A stretch of 19,702 nucleotides of DNA from Desulfobacterales bacterium CG23_combo_of_CG06-09_8_20_14_all_52_9 (GTDB lineage: Bacteria > Desulfobacterota > Desulfobacteria > Desulfobacterales > UBA2156): the NCBI GenBank assembly GCA_002771315.1, contig PCSF01000254.1, positions 10,349 to 30,050 of the forward strand, given 5' to 3'. Below the pieces are notes generated by a model, which was not told the DNA's origin, did no database searches, and worked only from the letters and a program-made list of their open reading frames with translations. Of this stretch, positions 1 through 8,422 are shown piece after piece; position 1 is the first letter of the stretch, and each line of letters begins with the position of its first letter. The translations under genes were made by a program, and so were the position numbers.

Positions 1-2
1 GC

Positions 3-2207
3 ATGGAAGGAAGGCGCCTCCCTTTACATCTTTCAGGCCCAGGTTTTCAGCGAAAGTTCGCCTCGACCGTGACGCTAGCCCTGTTTGCCGTCGGCTTTAC
101 TTCGATTCTGGGGCAGGTCGTCCTGCTTCGGGAACTGGCCGTTACCCTGTACGGTGTGGAGTTGATTTACATTCTGGCCATGGCTGCCTGGCTCTTCTGG
201 TCCGCCGCGGGCGCCTTGATGGGACCCCGATCCCGGGTTCCTCAAAAAGCGGCAGTGGGTTGGATGTTTGCCGCATTTTCCCTGGTTTTCTTTACCGATG
301 TTCTATTCATCCGATATTTCCGCACCCTTGCCGGGGCCTTTCCAGGAACCTTTCTTTCTTTTCCTGTCCAGATCGCCGCCATCGGAATCGCTCTTTTCCC
401 GGCAGGCCTTTTGATGGGCCTGCTATTCCAATGGTCGGCAAAAATCTCAGTGGCTCAAGGCGGCCACCTGGCCCGGGCCTATGCTATCGAAAGTATCGGA
501 GGCGTTGTGGGGGGCGGCGGTGCCACCCTGCTCTTTTTTGCCGGCATTCAAAATCTCACGGCCGCATGGATCTGCGTCGGTTTTGCCGCGATGACCTGGC
601 TCCTGATTTGTTGTAAAGGCCTTCACCGCTGGGCAATGGGTGGCATGGCGATATTTCTGTTCGCTGCCGGCTTTTTCTTTCTTCCTTGGCTGGATCCTAC
701 AACCACTCGTTGGAATCATCCGGACCTTGTCGCCACAAAGGATTCGCCTTACGGCCGACTGACTCTTACCCGACGAGCGGATCAATTCGTGCTTTTTGAA
801 AACGACGTGCTCAGTTTTGAAACCGAAAGCGTTGACGCCGAATCCTTGGTTCATCTGGCGGCATTGAGCCTTGAGCGAATAGACGCCGTTGCGGTGCTCG
901 GCGGAGGGATGGAGGGCTTGCTGCATGAACTGATCCGGCATCATCCCCGAGCCATCGACTATGTGGAAATCAACCCTGTGCTGATCGATTTGCTTTCACA
1001 GCACCTTCCGAAAGACTGGACCACCGTACTTCACAGACCATCGGTTCGCATCGTTCAGGACGATCCCCGGAGGTTTCTTGAAACCGCCAACCGCTACGAC
1101 CTGATCCTGATCGGTATGCCTCAGCCCGATTCCGGCGCCGCCAACCGGTTCTACACCCGCGAATTTTTCCGGCTTTGCCGCCGACATCTTCAACCGAAGG
1201 GAATCCTGGCCTTTCGGTTGCGCTCCTCGGAGAATCTCTGGTCTTCCATGATGATCCTGAAAAACGCCTCAGTCTGGCTGGCGCTGAAACGCGAATTTTC
1301 CCATGCCTCAGCTCTGCCTGGAGTCTCTATTATTATCCGTGCCTCCCCGGCTCCGGTTCCAACGGATCCTGAAGTGCTCGTCGGCAGGTTTGAAGAACGA
1401 CGCATCCACACCCGGCTGGTTTCCCCGCCTTATATCCGATATCTTTTTACCAATGACCGATTCTTTGAGATGGAACGCCTTTTGAACGCTTCCGTGGTGA
1501 TCCCCAACAGCGACGTCCATCCCATCAGCTACCATTATTCAGTGCTGATCTGGCTTTCCAAATTCATTCCATCCATGATCCATGTCCACCCAGCCGATCC
1601 GGCAGATTCGATCATACCCCTAATCCTTCTTCTCTCGATTTTTGTGGCAGCAGGATGGCTCCTGAGGCGAACGTCTCGCTTTCGTGACATTTTTTGGATG
1701 GGTGCGGCCGGATTTGCGGGAATGGCTCTGGAAACCCTGATTCTGCTTTATTACCAAGCCAGCCGGGGGGTTCTCTATCAAAACATGGGATGTCTGATCA
1801 TGGCTTTCATGGTCGGCCTCTGGGCCGGCGCTTACGGAGTTTCCCATCTGTCCGTATCTCGGATGCGCACGGCGCCAACCGGCGCTGTATTCTTTTCAAT
1901 GATCGGCATCGTTGCAGCGGTGTTTTCCGGAATGCTTTTGGCTCACATGCATGCCGGCCTCTTCACGGCATCGATTCTCTTGTTTGCGAGCGGCGCCGCC
2001 GTGGCCGGCATCTTTGCGGTCACCGGCAGGAGCGGCACGGCCGAACAGCAGCGGGCCGCCTCGGAAATCTATGCCGCCGATTTGGCGGGGGGATGTGTCG
2101 GAGCTTTCGTGGGCAGCCTCTGGCTGATTCCGTTTTTAGGAATGCTCCCCGCTGCCGCAACCCTCATCGGGGTGTCCCTGGCAGCGATTTTCTTGATGAA
2201 ATCATGA
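3..2207 (+). CDS. Membrane protein with internal spermidine-synthase-like domain
   Basis: The 734-residue protein has three parts. Residues about 20-230 are hydrophobic with several membrane spans. Residues about 235-480 form a soluble Rossmann domain of the spermidine/spermine synthase type, with a glycine-rich loop GGGMEG at 300-305, the acidic strand end YVEINP and a QDDPRRFL segment. Residues about 530-734 form a second block of membrane spans. This matches the fused membrane/spermidine-synthase-like family. Where true synthases have an aspartate-rich segment after the YD motif, this protein reads LIGMPQP, so the usual catalytic aspartate seems absent and polyamine synthesis is doubtful. 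The start lies 2 bases from the window edge, so no ribosome site can be checked and the true start may lie upstream. The substrate and physiological role are unknown. Confidence 0.8.
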   Translation: MEGRRLPLHLSGPGFQRKFASTVTLALFAVGFTSILGQVVLLRELAVTLYGVELIYILAMAAWLFWSAAGALMGPRSRVPQKAAVGWMFAAFSLVFFTDVLFIRYFRTLAGAFPGTFLSFPVQIAAIGIALFPAGLLMGLLFQWSAKISVAQGGHLARAYAIESIGGVVGGGGATLLFFAGIQNLTAAWICVGFAAMTWLLICCKGLHRWAMGGMAIFLFAAGFFFLPWLDPTTTRWNHPDLVATKDSPYGRLTLTRRADQFVLFENDVLSFETESVDAESLVHLAALSLERIDAVAVLGGGMEGLLHELIRHHPRAIDYVEINPVLIDLLSQHLPKDWTTVLHRPSVRIVQDDPRRFLETANRYDLILIGMPQPDSGAANRFYTREFFRLCRRHLQPKGILAFRLRSSENLWSSMMILKNASVWLALKREFSHASALPGVSIIIRASPAPVPTDPEVLVGRFEERRIHTRLVSPPYIRYLFTNDRFFEMERLLNASVVIPNSDVHPISYHYSVLIWLSKFIPSMIHVHPADPADSIIPLILLLSIFVAAGWLLRRTSRFRDIFWMGAAGFAGMALETLILLYYQASRGVLYQNMGCLIMAFMVGLWAGAYGVSHLSVSRMRTAPTGAVFFSMIGIVAAVFSGMLLAHMHAGLFTASILLFASGAAVAGIFAVTGRSGTAEQQRAASEIYAADLAGGCVGAFVGSLWLIPFLGMLPAAATLIGVSLAAIFLMKS

Positions 2208-2244
2208 CTGCAAAAATGGATCAATAACAAAATCAAAGTCATTA

Positions 2245-2277
2245 ATCGCAAGGCCCATGGTTTTCATGGCTTGCGAT
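2245..2277 (+). terminator. Stem-loop downstream of the membrane protein gene, possible weak terminator
   Basis: ATCGCAAG (2245-2252) pairs with CTTGCGAT (2270-2277), and CCATG (2255-2259) pairs with CATGG (2265-2269). The left arm has a two-base bulge and the loop is GTTTT. It sits 38 bp after the stop codon at 2207. No T-run follows, so it is not a classic intrinsic terminator; it may be an RNA-stabilising or Rho-associated hairpin. Confidence 0.35.
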
Positions 2278-2438
2278 ACCTCACTCTGAAAATCTACCAA
2301 GCTTTCTACAACTTATTCGGAGAAGAACCATTCCATTTAATGTGATCTATACCGGAGTCTATCCGTTTTTGCTTAGTCTCCTTTTTTGCGCGTTTTTGCT
2401 TTTTCTATTTCCGCAGATTTCAATTTTTAAAAACAACC

Positions 2439-2468
2439 TTGCCTAATCTTCAGAAAGTGGATTATATG
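2439..2468 (+). promoter_or_regulatory. Candidate sigma-70-type promoter for the porin gene
   Basis: TTGCCT (2439-2444) is followed after 18 bp by TATATG (2463-2468), each 4/6 to the consensus hexamers. It lies 45 bp before the chosen start. The 2208-2512 gap holds no gene; apart from this and the stem-loop at 2245-2277 it is an AT-rich, pyrimidine-rich leader. Confidence 0.35.
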
Positions 2469-2512
2469 GCTGAAACTGCCAACTTAAAAAAACAGAAAGG
2501 AGGGTGCTGGAT

Positions 2513-3283
2513 ATGAAAAAGGGCGTGTTTGTATGTCTTGTCGGTTTTTTCCTCATTCATCTGAACGGTCCGGCTTGGGGAGAGGGTGAAAAAAAGGGTG
2601 CTCTTGATCCGGAAAACTTCAGCGCAACTTTAACCTTCACTTCGGATTATGTCTTTCGAGGGGTCTCTCAAACCGATGAGAAACCCGCCATCCAGGGCAG
2701 CTTCGATTACGCTCATCCTGTCGGACTTTATTTGGGTATTTGGGGATCCAATGTAGATGAAGCCATCTCGGATGCAAACCTCGAAATGGATCTCTATGTA
2801 GGTTATAGGCGCGAACTCTTCAAGGATTTCAACCTGGATTTAACGGGTTACTACTACGCGTACCCGGGTAATGAAAAGGATCCTGATCCGGAGTTTATCG
2901 AACTCCATATCGGTCTTTCCTATGCCTTTTCCGAAACGATGCTTTCCCCCACTATCGGCCTCGGATACAATTATTCTCCGGACTTCTTCGGTGAAGACGG
3001 CGCCGCTCACTACGTAAATTTTACAGGTTCCTTAGCTTTGCCTCACGGGTTCAATTTATATGCAGAGTTAGGGTTCCAGACTGTGGAAGGTGACAAGCTC
3101 ACCGGCAACGGCCAGGGGATGGACGGGGGAGACGGGTTCGATTACACCCATTGGAAACTCGGGATTTCCAAAGAACTCCTGGGCTTCAAACTGGACGCTG
3201 CTTTTCATAGCACCGGCGAAGAGGAATTCCTGGGCGAAATCGGAGAAGATCGATTGGTCTTTACGATTTCCCGGTCTTTTTAA
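2513..3283 (+). CDS. TorF-like putative outer-membrane porin
   Basis: This 256-residue protein begins with a basic-hydrophobic signal peptide (MKKGVFVCLVGFFLIHL) with probable cleavage near AWG|E. The mature part starts with the family hallmark FTSDYVFRGVSQTDEKPAIQ, then alternating beta strands such as YVGYRRELF and LHIGLSYAF, and ends in a C-terminal Phe (SRSF), as outer-membrane barrels often do. This fits the TorF/Gcw_chp putative porin family (TIGR02001-type). ATG 2513 is chosen because AGGAGG (2498-2503) lies 9 nt before it; the longer GTG start at 2504 would overlap that site. It is a single-gene unit with its own terminator. What it transports is not known; an energy-substrate or ion channel in the outer membrane is only a guess. 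Confidence 0.85.
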   Translation: MKKGVFVCLVGFFLIHLNGPAWGEGEKKGALDPENFSATLTFTSDYVFRGVSQTDEKPAIQGSFDYAHPVGLYLGIWGSNVDEAISDANLEMDLYVGYRRELFKDFNLDLTGYYYAYPGNEKDPDPEFIELHIGLSYAFSETMLSPTIGLGYNYSPDFFGEDGAAHYVNFTGSLALPHGFNLYAELGFQTVEGDKLTGNGQGMDGGDGFDYTHWKLGISKELLGFKLDAAFHSTGEEEFLGEIGEDRLVFTISRSF

Positions 3284-3315
3284 ACTCAACGATTTACCCA
3301 ATTTAAGGTTAATCC

Positions 3316-3353
3316 AAAAGGGCTTCCCGGATACGGGAGGCCCTTTTCTTTTT
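3316..3353 (+). terminator. Strong Rho-independent terminator after the porin gene
   Basis: A 14-bp stem (3316-3329 with 3334-3347, one G-T wobble) closes a GATA loop and is followed by CTTTTT (3348-3353). It begins 33 bp after the porin stop. Because the arms begin and end in AAAA/TTTT, it could also slow transcription arriving on the minus strand from the gene ending at 3492. Confidence 0.92.
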
Positions 3354-3491
3354 GGAACCATTCCGATTCAATATTCTAAACGAAATACAAAACGGACTCC
3401 AAAACGCGGAAACCGAAAGCCTCCCAACTGGATCCCATCGAAGCGTTGAGACATGAATGATCCAAGCTGCGGTCCTTCGCCGGTATGCCGT

Positions 3492-6479
3492 TTAACCTTT
3501 CAATATCACGGCAATGGATTTTTTGCCGTCCACCCGGATGGAAAGGGGTTCATCCAGTCGGACATGCCGGACGAAAGGGGTTTCCGATACGGCAGGCAAG
3601 GTATTCAGCCAACTCCAGTCGATGAAATCCTTTTCCCCTTCGGTGACGGTCAAGTAGCTGATTCCCAAAGACGTGATGTTATGAAAAAAATGAGATCCAT
3701 AAGACGGGTCCGCTCGAAGCTTCGAGGTTCGGTTCTCGATAAAGGATCCCACCATGGAGATGTCGTTCCAAGCCACCGGTATCCCCAGCCACCGGTCGGC
3801 CGAACCCCATCTTCCCGGGCCGATGAGCAAATAGCGGCGAGCGTTTTGGATCATGAATTTATTTAACGAACCTATCTCCCGGGCAATCTCCACCGTCTTG
3901 GCCGCATCGAAGGCATCCGGCTTGACAAAAAGAATATCTTCAATATCATCGCGCACACCATATCCAAGCGCCATGGACGAAAAGCAGAAAGCCCTTGAAA
4001 TTTCCTCGGAAGTAATGTCCACGTCCAGGCGTTTCTGAAACAAGGCCATGGGCCGGATCTGAAGCAGGGTAAATTCGGGCTTTTCGTCAGCGGAAACCGG
4101 GAAGTTGACTGCAAACTCGATTTCGACCGGAGAGGCCATCCCCTCTTCCCCCATTTTCAGCACATCGTTGAGAATTTCGGGCAGGGGAAAGGAGCCGTAT
4201 TTTAAAATATTGGCAAAGGTCAGAACCGGAACCCCTTCTCCCAAGTAAGAATCCCGAATGCGATTCTCCTGTGAGATGTAGGCGCTCAACAGGCTTTTTA
4301 TCGTAACGTGGCGGGGATCTTCGGCAATTTCCGCAATTTCAAGCTGTGTCAACGAGGGATCCTCCCTTTTCAACGCCTCTTTATCAAAACTTTCCGGCGA
4401 ACCTTTCAGTTGTATGGCATAAAAATGTCGCTGGGCGTTTTTCAGGATGTCCTCCACTGTCGAAAACTGGGGAAGGAACTGGGGATGTTTTGGGGAAAAA
4501 CGCAGAACATTCAATCCCTCCACCACGGTCTTCCCCAAACCGACCGCGATGTGGGCGATCCCTTCATCGGCCTTCATATGACCGACGGGGTAGAAGTTGT
4601 AAGACTGGGCAACCCCGGAAACGGCGGGATAGTAATGATCGCCGCAGGTCGATCCGGTAAGCTTTTGGATCACCACTGCCATCTTCTCCTCCTCGATCCG
4701 ATGAACCGTACTCTTGGAAAAAGAGCGTGGCGCCTCGTAGTACGTCGAAGCGAAAACGAGCTTGATGGCCTGGCTCAGATGCCTCAAACGGACTCCGATA
4801 TCGCCGTGATTGTTGGGTACCATATATGTCCGGTAAAGACCGGCAAACGGTTGAAACATGGCATCTTCCAAGAGACTCGAAGAGCGGACGGCCAAAGGAT
4901 AATGCGCACCGGTGAGGAACCGGCGCAGGTCTTTTTCCAGCCAGTCGGGAAGCTGTCCTTTCAAAAAGAGGCTCGCAATTTCAGCATTTTTAAGGGAGCT
5001 GTCGGCCAGGGCTTTGAGGTCATTTTCCCGGATAAATTCGTCGAAGGCTTCGGTCGAAATCACGAGGGTCTTAGGAACTCCGAGGGCTACATCGGGGTAC
5101 TTTTCAAAAAGGCTCGCCTGTGCCTTGAAACGGGTGGCCATGAAAGCCAGTCCCCTGGCCTTTCCCCCTAAAGAGCCTTTCCCGATCTTAGCAAACTCGG
5201 TTTCAAGATCGAACCCCTCCGAGGTAAAGTCGGCGATCACCCCTTTTTGGCGGGCCAAGCGGCGATTGCGCAGGCATGCCACCAGATAATCCTTGTTCTC
5301 CCGGACGCTGGAAAAGTCGGTCACTTTGATAAGCTTGAGCTTTGCGGCCAACTCGACTTCGGATCGCGCCATCAGCCATGTGGAAAAATGATCCCGCAGG
5401 GCATGGTAATAGACCGATTCATCGGGAATCGAAGGGAGGATCATCTCCAGGGCCAGCAGATTGGAAGCACGCGCCACCTCGGTTCCGTCGGGCATCCGGA
5501 AAACAAATTCTCCGAACCCGAGATACTGCATGAAAAAGGAGCGGATATCCGTATGAAAGGTGGGCGAGTTCTTGTTCAGAAACAACGCCCCGACGTCGTG
5601 GGCCTTTTCCCGGTTCTTTTCTTCCGAGCTCATGATAAACAACGGAAGCTGGGGACGTTCACTCCGAACCCTGGATACAAAAGAGAACCCGGCCTCCGGA
5701 TCGAGCTTCCGGTCCCTCGGGAACCGGACGTCTGACAACACGCACAGCATATAACTCTGAAAAGAGCCGAATAGATTTTCGGCATCTTCGTAGTTTAAGG
5801 CGTGCAAAATCTTCGGCCGGGCGCGCATCCTCAGGATGCGATGCTCTTCATTTAAAGACTCTTCCATCACCGCCTGGGTCTGCGTCACCACTTCCTTGTA
5901 GAGAAAGGGAAGCAAGGAAGAATAATAAACCGGCGAATCTTCCACCATAAGGATCACCCTGACCCGCGCCCTTTGGGTATCCGAAACCACGTTCATCCGG
6001 TCTTCTTCATTCTTGATCATGGCTAAAAGGAGATCGGTGTTGCCAGTCCATATATAGGTTTTATCGATGGCATCCGGGTCTGCAGCCGGGTCGTCCATGG
6101 GCATGCCTGTCGTGCCGTGAGTCAGGAGAAACACCGGTGTTTTCGGAAAACGTTCCTTGATGGTGCGGCCTAAATTTTTAGGCTCCATGTCCCCCAGACG
6201 TGGCATAGTCAGCACCAGATCGAATTTCTGCCGGGACATCCTGTTGAGCGCCTCCTGGGCGGTGGAGACCCAGGTCAGCCTGGGGGGACGGGTGAGATTG
6301 AGGTCGCGGTATTCATGAATGATCCGCTCGGCCAGTCGGCCGTCTTCTTCCATGATGAAGGCATCGTAGGGGCTGGAAACCAGGAGGATTTCACTCACCC
6401 TCTTGGCCATCAGGTCGTAATAGATTTTGAATGAAGAGTCGAACGGGTCATTATCGTTTGAGGTAAAGATGTCGGGCAT
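3492..6479 (-). CDS. Receiver-like domains fused to PEP-synthase-type ATP-grasp (PPDK N-terminal) domain
   Basis: The protein has 995 residues. Residues about 28-150 are a degenerate receiver fold without an acceptor Asp (VLTMPRL, Thr91 in its place). Residues about 172-320 are a second receiver that keeps the expected residues: E180-D181, acceptor D250 (VLSDVRFP), S284/S285 and K303. From about 430 a PEP-synthase/pyruvate-phosphate-dikinase N-terminal ATP-grasp domain follows, with SLGGKARG at 436-443, RSSSLLED at 532-539 and the terminal LLQIRP (Q807). PEP synthase itself continues with a swivelling phosphohistidine domain and a PEP-binding barrel; both are missing, replaced by about 150 residues containing LLIGPGRWGSADRW. 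It therefore cannot carry out the full PEP synthase reaction; an ATP-dependent phosphotransfer or signalling role is plausible. The ATG at 6477-6479 has no clear Shine-Dalgarno. It is transcribed divergently from nadE. Confidence 0.85.
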   Translation of the reverse strand: MPDIFTSNDNDPFDSSFKIYYDLMAKRVSEILLVSSPYDAFIMEEDGRLAERIIHEYRDLNLTRPPRLTWVSTAQEALNRMSRQKFDLVLTMPRLGDMEPKNLGRTIKERFPKTPVFLLTHGTTGMPMDDPAADPDAIDKTYIWTGNTDLLLAMIKNEEDRMNVVSDTQRARVRVILMVEDSPVYYSSLLPFLYKEVVTQTQAVMEESLNEEHRILRMRARPKILHALNYEDAENLFGSFQSYMLCVLSDVRFPRDRKLDPEAGFSFVSRVRSERPQLPLFIMSSEEKNREKAHDVGALFLNKNSPTFHTDIRSFFMQYLGFGEFVFRMPDGTEVARASNLLALEMILPSIPDESVYYHALRDHFSTWLMARSEVELAAKLKLIKVTDFSSVRENKDYLVACLRNRRLARQKGVIADFTSEGFDLETEFAKIGKGSLGGKARGLAFMATRFKAQASLFEKYPDVALGVPKTLVISTEAFDEFIRENDLKALADSSLKNAEIASLFLKGQLPDWLEKDLRRFLTGAHYPLAVRSSSLLEDAMFQPFAGLYRTYMVPNNHGDIGVRLRHLSQAIKLVFASTYYEAPRSFSKSTVHRIEEEKMAVVIQKLTGSTCGDHYYPAVSGVAQSYNFYPVGHMKADEGIAHIAVGLGKTVVEGLNVLRFSPKHPQFLPQFSTVEDILKNAQRHFYAIQLKGSPESFDKEALKREDPSLTQLEIAEIAEDPRHVTIKSLLSAYISQENRIRDSYLGEGVPVLTFANILKYGSFPLPEILNDVLKMGEEGMASPVEIEFAVNFPVSADEKPEFTLLQIRPMALFQKRLDVDITSEEISRAFCFSSMALGYGVRDDIEDILFVKPDAFDAAKTVEIAREIGSLNKFMIQNARRYLLIGPGRWGSADRWLGIPVAWNDISMVGSFIENRTSKLRADPSYGSHFFHNITSLGISYLTVTEGEKDFIDWSWLNTLPAVSETPFVRHVRLDEPLSIRVDGKKSIAVILKG

Positions 6480-6525
6480 AGCGTTGTCTTTGTGGTTTTA
6501 AAATATCGGTATTTTGATTTATCTT

Positions 6526-6549
6526 TGATTGGACAGGCTGTTTTGTCAA
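6526..6549 (-). promoter_or_regulatory. Candidate minus-strand promoter for the receiver/ATP-grasp gene
   Basis: On the minus strand TTGACA (6549-6544) matches the -35 consensus exactly. A weak -10 candidate AAAGAT lies 17 bp downstream (ending near 6521-6526). It lies in the left arm of an 11-bp inverted repeat and points toward the start at 6479. Confidence 0.35.
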
Positions 6550-6593
6550 GTCATTATTGGGTGTTACGACTTTTTCCGGCACCTTGACAAAAC
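6540..6593. repeat. 11-bp inverted repeat in the divergent promoter region
   Basis: GTTTTGTCAAG (6540-6550) and CTTGACAAAAC (6583-6593) are perfect inverted copies separated by 32 bp. Each arm contains a consensus TTGACA pointing outward. It could be two back-to-back -35 regions, an operator for a dimeric regulator, or both. Confidence 0.6.
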
Positions 6594-6613
6594 AAAACCA
6601 ACCGGTGTAGCTT
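6584..6613 (+). promoter_or_regulatory. Candidate promoter for nadE
   Basis: TTGACA (6584-6589) is a perfect -35; TAGCTT (6608-6613) follows after 18 bp as a weak -10 (3/6). It lies 26 bp before the TTG start at 6640, giving a very short leader. Confidence 0.4.
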
Positions 6614-6639
6614 CCCTTTGGATAAAAAAGGGGCTGGAA

Positions 6640-8295
6640 TTGAAAATCGGGCTGGCACAAATCAATCCCGTCATCGGGGACTATCCTTACAACTCTGAAA
6701 AGATCGTTGCTTTTGCCGACCGCGCGAGGGGTATGGGTTGTGACCTGGTGGTTTTTCCGGAACTGTCTCTTTGCGGATATCCGCCACGGGACCTTCTGGA
6801 AAAAAGGGATTTCGTGGATGCCGGACTGGTTTGCCTCCATCGACTCATCGAATCGATACGCGGCATCGGGGTCATCTGCGGTTCTGTAGACAAAAACCCC
6901 AATCCGGGTGGAAACGCTCTTTTCAATTCCGCCGTCCTGTTCGAAGACGGAAAGCGCTTGCACCAGGTGCAAAAACGCCTCTTGCCCGTCTATGATGTTT
7001 TTGACGAACGGAGGCATTTCGAACCGGGAACAAGCACCGAAACTTTTTTTTACAAGGGGCGCCGCATTGGGATTTCCATTTGTGAAGATGCTTGGAACGA
7101 TAAAGATTTTTTTTCAAGGCGGATCTATTCCGCCGATCCGGTCAGCCAGTTGGTGAAAAGCGGTGCGGATCTTCTCGTCAATATCTCCGCCTCACCGTTT
7201 TTCATGGGTAAAAACCGTTTCCGCTCGGAAATGCTGGCCGGCATCGCAAAAAAATACGGCATCTGGTTGATCTACGTGAACCAGGTGGGCGGCAACGACT
7301 CTGTTTTATTCGACGGCTTAAGCTTCGCCCTCAACCCCTCCGGAGCCTGTGTCGCGGCCGCCCGAGACTTTGCGGAAGACCTCGTCGTCGTGGACATCGA
7401 CGAAGGCGTTGGAGATATTCATCCGGTCTTCGACGACGATATAGAGGCTGTCTGGAAAGCCCTGGTCATGGGAACCGCCGACTATGTGACCAAGTGCGGC
7501 TTTTCCAAAGTGATCCTCGGTTTAAGCGGCGGGATCGATTCGGCCCTGGTGGCCTGCATCGCCCAAGAGGCCCTGGGAAAAGAGAATGTCACCGCCGTCT
7601 TCATGCCCTCGCGCTACACCTCCAAAGACAATTTCGAAGACACCCGGGCACTGGCGGAAAACCTAAATATTGCTTGGATCATGCATCCCATTGATCCTAT
7701 ATTCGAGGCCTTCCTCCCCGGCATATCCCCCCATTTCGACCCCGGTCGGCCCGGCGTCACGGAGCAAAACATCCAGGCCCGGATCCGGGGAACGCTTCTC
7801 ATGGCCATCTCCAACCGGGACGGTGCCATGTTGCTTTCCACCGGAAACAAATCCGAATTGGCCATGGGCTACTGCACCCTCTACGGCGACATGAACGGCG
7901 GCCTGGCGGTCATTTCGGATGTTCCGAAAACCCTGGTTTATCGGCTGGCCAGACGGATCAATTCCGAAAAAGAGATCATACCCGAACGGATCCTTGAAAA
8001 AGCCCCGTCTGCAGAGCTTGCGCCGGACCAAAGAGATGAAGATGACCTTCCCCCATACGAAATCCTGGATCCCATCCTCAAGGCTTATATCGAAGACCAA
8101 AAGAGTGCCGGTGAGATGATCGAAATGGGGATGGATTCAAAGCTGGTGAATCGGGTGATTCGACAGGTGGATCGGAACGAATACAAACGGTATCAGGCCC
8201 CTCCGGGGCTGAAAGTCACTTCCAAGGCATTCGGATACGGAAGAAGATTTCCCATTGCCCAGCGCTATAGACCCGAAGATCCATCGGTGAGTTGA
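6640..8295 (+). CDS. nadE: Glutamine-dependent NAD+ synthetase
   Basis: The enzyme makes NAD+ from nicotinate adenine dinucleotide and ATP, using ammonia from glutamine. The N-terminal nitrilase-type glutaminase domain shows the triad E41 (VFPELSLCGYPP), K112 (QKRLLPVYDVFDE) and C148 (ISICEDAW). The C-terminal synthetase domain has the pyrophosphatase loop SGGIDS at 296-301, then STGNKSELAMGYCTLYGD. The total of 551 residues fits the shorter bacterial two-domain form. An open frame extends upstream to 6529, but the protein is best started at TTG 6640: AAGGGG (6628-6633) sits 6 nt before it, and the N-terminus then reads (M)KIGLAQINPVIGDY, as in the family. It is cytoplasmic and begins a plus-strand run followed by a small secreted protein and EF-G. 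Confidence 0.95.
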   Translation: MKIGLAQINPVIGDYPYNSEKIVAFADRARGMGCDLVVFPELSLCGYPPRDLLEKRDFVDAGLVCLHRLIESIRGIGVICGSVDKNPNPGGNALFNSAVLFEDGKRLHQVQKRLLPVYDVFDERRHFEPGTSTETFFYKGRRIGISICEDAWNDKDFFSRRIYSADPVSQLVKSGADLLVNISASPFFMGKNRFRSEMLAGIAKKYGIWLIYVNQVGGNDSVLFDGLSFALNPSGACVAAARDFAEDLVVVDIDEGVGDIHPVFDDDIEAVWKALVMGTADYVTKCGFSKVILGLSGGIDSALVACIAQEALGKENVTAVFMPSRYTSKDNFEDTRALAENLNIAWIMHPIDPIFEAFLPGISPHFDPGRPGVTEQNIQARIRGTLLMAISNRDGAMLLSTGNKSELAMGYCTLYGDMNGGLAVISDVPKTLVYRLARRINSEKEIIPERILEKAPSAELAPDQRDEDDLPPYEILDPILKAYIEDQKSAGEMIEMGMDSKLVNRVIRQVDRNEYKRYQAPPGLKVTSKAFGYGRRFPIAQRYRPEDPSVS

Positions 8296-8351
8296 TGCAG
8301 GTTTTTCCGGATATGTTCTAGCCGGATCACCCTTTTCCGGCCCATCTTTTC

Positions 8352-8380
8352 TTGACTTACTGCGTTCGTTAACTTAAAAG
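8352..8380 (+). promoter_or_regulatory. Candidate promoter for the GerMN-fusA pair
   Basis: TTGACT (8352-8357, 5/6) and TAAAAG (8375-8380, 4/6) are separated by 17 bp. They lie in the 127-bp gap after nadE, about 43 bp before the GerMN start, so this pair of genes may be transcribed independently of nadE. Confidence 0.5.
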
Positions 8381-8422
8381 ATAAATTTTTGCGCAGGAGT
8401 AATTGGGGACAACGGGTTGACC

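Noticed and set aside
1694..2227. Plus-strand open frame of 177 codons
   Set aside because: It is an alternative frame inside the membrane protein gene, rich in Arg, Gly and Cys as typical of shadow frames.
2504..2512. GTG start for the porin
   Set aside because: It overlaps the AGGAGG ribosome site, which is ideally spaced for ATG 2513.
3453..3866. Plus-strand open frame of 137 codons after the porin terminator
   Set aside because: It mostly overlaps the 3' end of the minus-strand receiver/ATP-grasp gene and has no recognisable domain; it is a shadow frame.
4308..5171. Long plus-strand open frame of 287 codons
   Set aside because: It lies antisense within the well-supported receiver/ATP-grasp gene and its translation resembles no protein family.
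6529..6639. Upstream extension of NAD+ synthetase
   Set aside because: The extra 37 residues run through the promoter and inverted repeat and do not resemble the family; the conserved start is (M)KIGLAQINP at 6640.
8297..8345. CCGG-based hairpins as a nadE terminator
   Set aside because: Stems are only 4-5 bp and no T-run follows.
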